In this document: piece by piece, positions 15,209 to 16,086 of the stretch
Position numbering within the stretch: position 1 is the stretch's first letter
Layout: each line of letters opens with the position of its first letter
Assembly (NCBI GenBank): GCA_030740295.1
Contig: JASLXP010000527.1
Span: 1-16,086 of the forward strand
DNA: 16,086 nucleotides
From: Planctomycetota bacterium
Lineage (GTDB): Bacteria; Planctomycetota; PUPC01; JACPCR01
Direction of reading: 5' to 3'
Program-made: the position numbers and the translations under genes
Notes under the pieces: model-generated
Database searches by the model: none
What the model was told of the DNA's origin: nothing
What the model saw: the letters and a program-made list of their open reading frames with translations, nothing else

Positions 15209-16086
15209 ATGAAACCAACCTGCAGTCTCGTCCTCTTTGTTTTTGCACTTCAATGCGCAACTGCAGACGCTCGTCCGAACATCATCTACATCTTGGCAGA
15301 CGATCTTGGCTACGGTGACCTGAGTTGCTATGGACAAAGAACATTGAAGATGCCCCACCTCGACAGAATGGCGAAAGAAGGAATGCTTTTCACACGACAC
15401 TACGCGGGCTCAACGGTCTGCGCGCCTTCACGCTGTGTGCTGTTGACGGGGCTTCACACGGGCCACGCCCGCATTCGCGGCAACGGCCGGGCAGTGCTGA
15501 AAGACGAAGACGTCACCATTGCCGAGGTCCTGCGAGACGCCGGGTACAAGACCGGCTGCGTAGGCAAATGGGGCGTGGGGCATCCGCCGTTGAACGACCC
15601 CAAACGAAATGGATTCGATTATTTCTACGGCTACATCAGCATGTGGCATGCGCACAATTTCTATCCCGAATTCATCGTGCGTAATGGCGAAAAAGTGCCA
15701 CTCAAGAACAGAGTGAAAGAGCGATTCAAGAAATCGGATGGCCGCGGCGTAGCTGTCGAGAAAAAGGATTACGTCCCCGACCTAGTAACGGAAGAAGCGC
15801 TCTCATTCATCGACCGTAACAAGGCCGGCCCCTTCTTCCTCTACATTGCATTAAACGTCCCGCACGCGAACAACGAAGCGGGTGCTGCCGGAATGGAAGT
15901 TCCCGACCACGGTGAATTCCGGGACAAGAAGTGGAAAGATGCTGAAAAGGGATTCGCTTCAATGATCCGAAATATCGATCGTGACGTTGGCCGCGTGCTG
16001 GCGAAGGTGAAGGAGCTCGGCCTCGACGAAAAAACACTTGTCATCTTCACCAGCGATAACGGCCCACACCAGGAGGGCGGGCACAA
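15209..16086 (+). CDS. secreted type I sulfatase (arylsulfatase family), N-terminal part, truncated by window edge
   Basis: The frame is open from the ATG at 15209 to the right edge (292 codons plus 2 nt). Residues 1-19 (MKPTCSLVLFVFALQCATA) form a signal peptide. The sulfatase core begins at once: RPNIIYILADDLGYGDLSCYG holds the metal-binding Asp31-Asp32. CAPSRCVLLTG holds Cys71, the residue oxidised to formylglycine, followed by Arg75 and by TGHARIRGN. GYKTGCVGKWGVG carries the conserved lysine region, and FTSDNGPHQEGGH near the edge carries the second metal pair (Asp-Asn). Enzymes of this family remove sulfate esters from carbohydrates in the periplasm or outside the cell. The Cys-type site means a functional formylglycine-generating enzyme must exist elsewhere in the genome, since the SUMF1-like domain at 2177-4345 lacks the needed cysteines. 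The exact sulfated substrate cannot be read from the sequence. Confidence 0.92.
   Translation, partial: MKPTCSLVLFVFALQCATADARPNIIYILADDLGYGDLSCYGQRTLKMPHLDRMAKEGMLFTRHYAGSTVCAPSRCVLLTGLHTGHARIRGNGRAVLKDEDVTIAEVLRDAGYKTGCVGKWGVGHPPLNDPKRNGFDYFYGYISMWHAHNFYPEFIVRNGEKVPLKNRVKERFKKSDGRGVAVEKKDYVPDLVTEEALSFIDRNKAGPFFLYIALNVPHANNEAGAAGMEVPDHGEFRDKKWKDAEKGFASMIRNIDRDVGRVLAKVKELGLDEKTLVIFTSDNGPHQEGGH

Noticed and set aside
15189..15212. A 7-codon ORF overlapping the sulfatase start by ATGA
   Set aside because: It has no ribosome binding site of its own and encodes nothing suggestive; chance is the simplest explanation.

Overview
The window looks like a chromosomal segment of a heterotrophic bacterium of the Planctomycetes-Verrucomicrobia-Lentisphaerae-Kiritimatiellota group, probably a polysaccharide degrader. 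The reasons are the mix of genes: a type I sulfatase with a CAPSR formylglycine motif, a DUF1080 (3-keto-disaccharide hydrolase-like) secreted protein, an exo-rhamnogalacturonan-lyase-like (PcRGLX/YetA) protein, a Hanks-type kinase followed by a membrane-anchored SUMF1-like domain, and an unusual sigma-54 activator. This is inferred from gene content only; no rRNA or other taxonomic marker is present.

Layout, left to right. (1) 1-696, minus strand: N-terminal part of a secreted PcRGLX/YetA-like protein that runs off the left edge. (2) 697-803: divergent promoter region with a plausible sigma-70 promoter and a dyad over its -35 box. (3) 804-4345, plus strand: a Ser/Thr kinase-like ORF whose HRD catalytic aspartate is asparagine, overlapping by 100 bp a second ORF that carries a transmembrane segment, a long helical region and a SUMF1/FGE-like domain without catalytic cysteines. 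The pair may be one kinase-TM-SUMF1 gene broken by a frameshift. (4) 4444-5175: secreted DUF1080 protein, convergent with (5) 5179-6717, minus strand: a sigma-54 AAA+ activator with a non-standard N-terminal domain. (6) 6718-6935: divergent region with dyads and a possible -24/-12 promoter.

(7) 6936-15103, plus strand: the most interesting part, a tight three-gene block with gaps of 2 and 12 nt. It encodes a secreted VIT-vWA protein ending in a GlyGly-CTERM-like tail (SGG, short hydrophobic helix, RRKK), a rhomboid-family protein with GLSG serine and histidine that resembles rhombosortase, and a 1784-residue polytopic membrane protein with an N-terminal zinc ribbon. That giant protein has a linker made of 87-bp DNA repeats containing an imperfect palindrome, and a membrane region containing four tandem repeats of about 112 residues. 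The reading I favour is a dedicated C-terminal processing or anchoring system: the rhomboid acts on the VIT-vWA protein next door, and the giant membrane protein is an uncharacterised partner. The divergent sigma-54 activator may control it. (8) 15209 to the right edge: N-terminal part of a secreted sulfatase.

No tRNA, rRNA, CRISPR array, insertion sequence or phage gene was seen. All domain calls were made by reading motifs; no database search was run.
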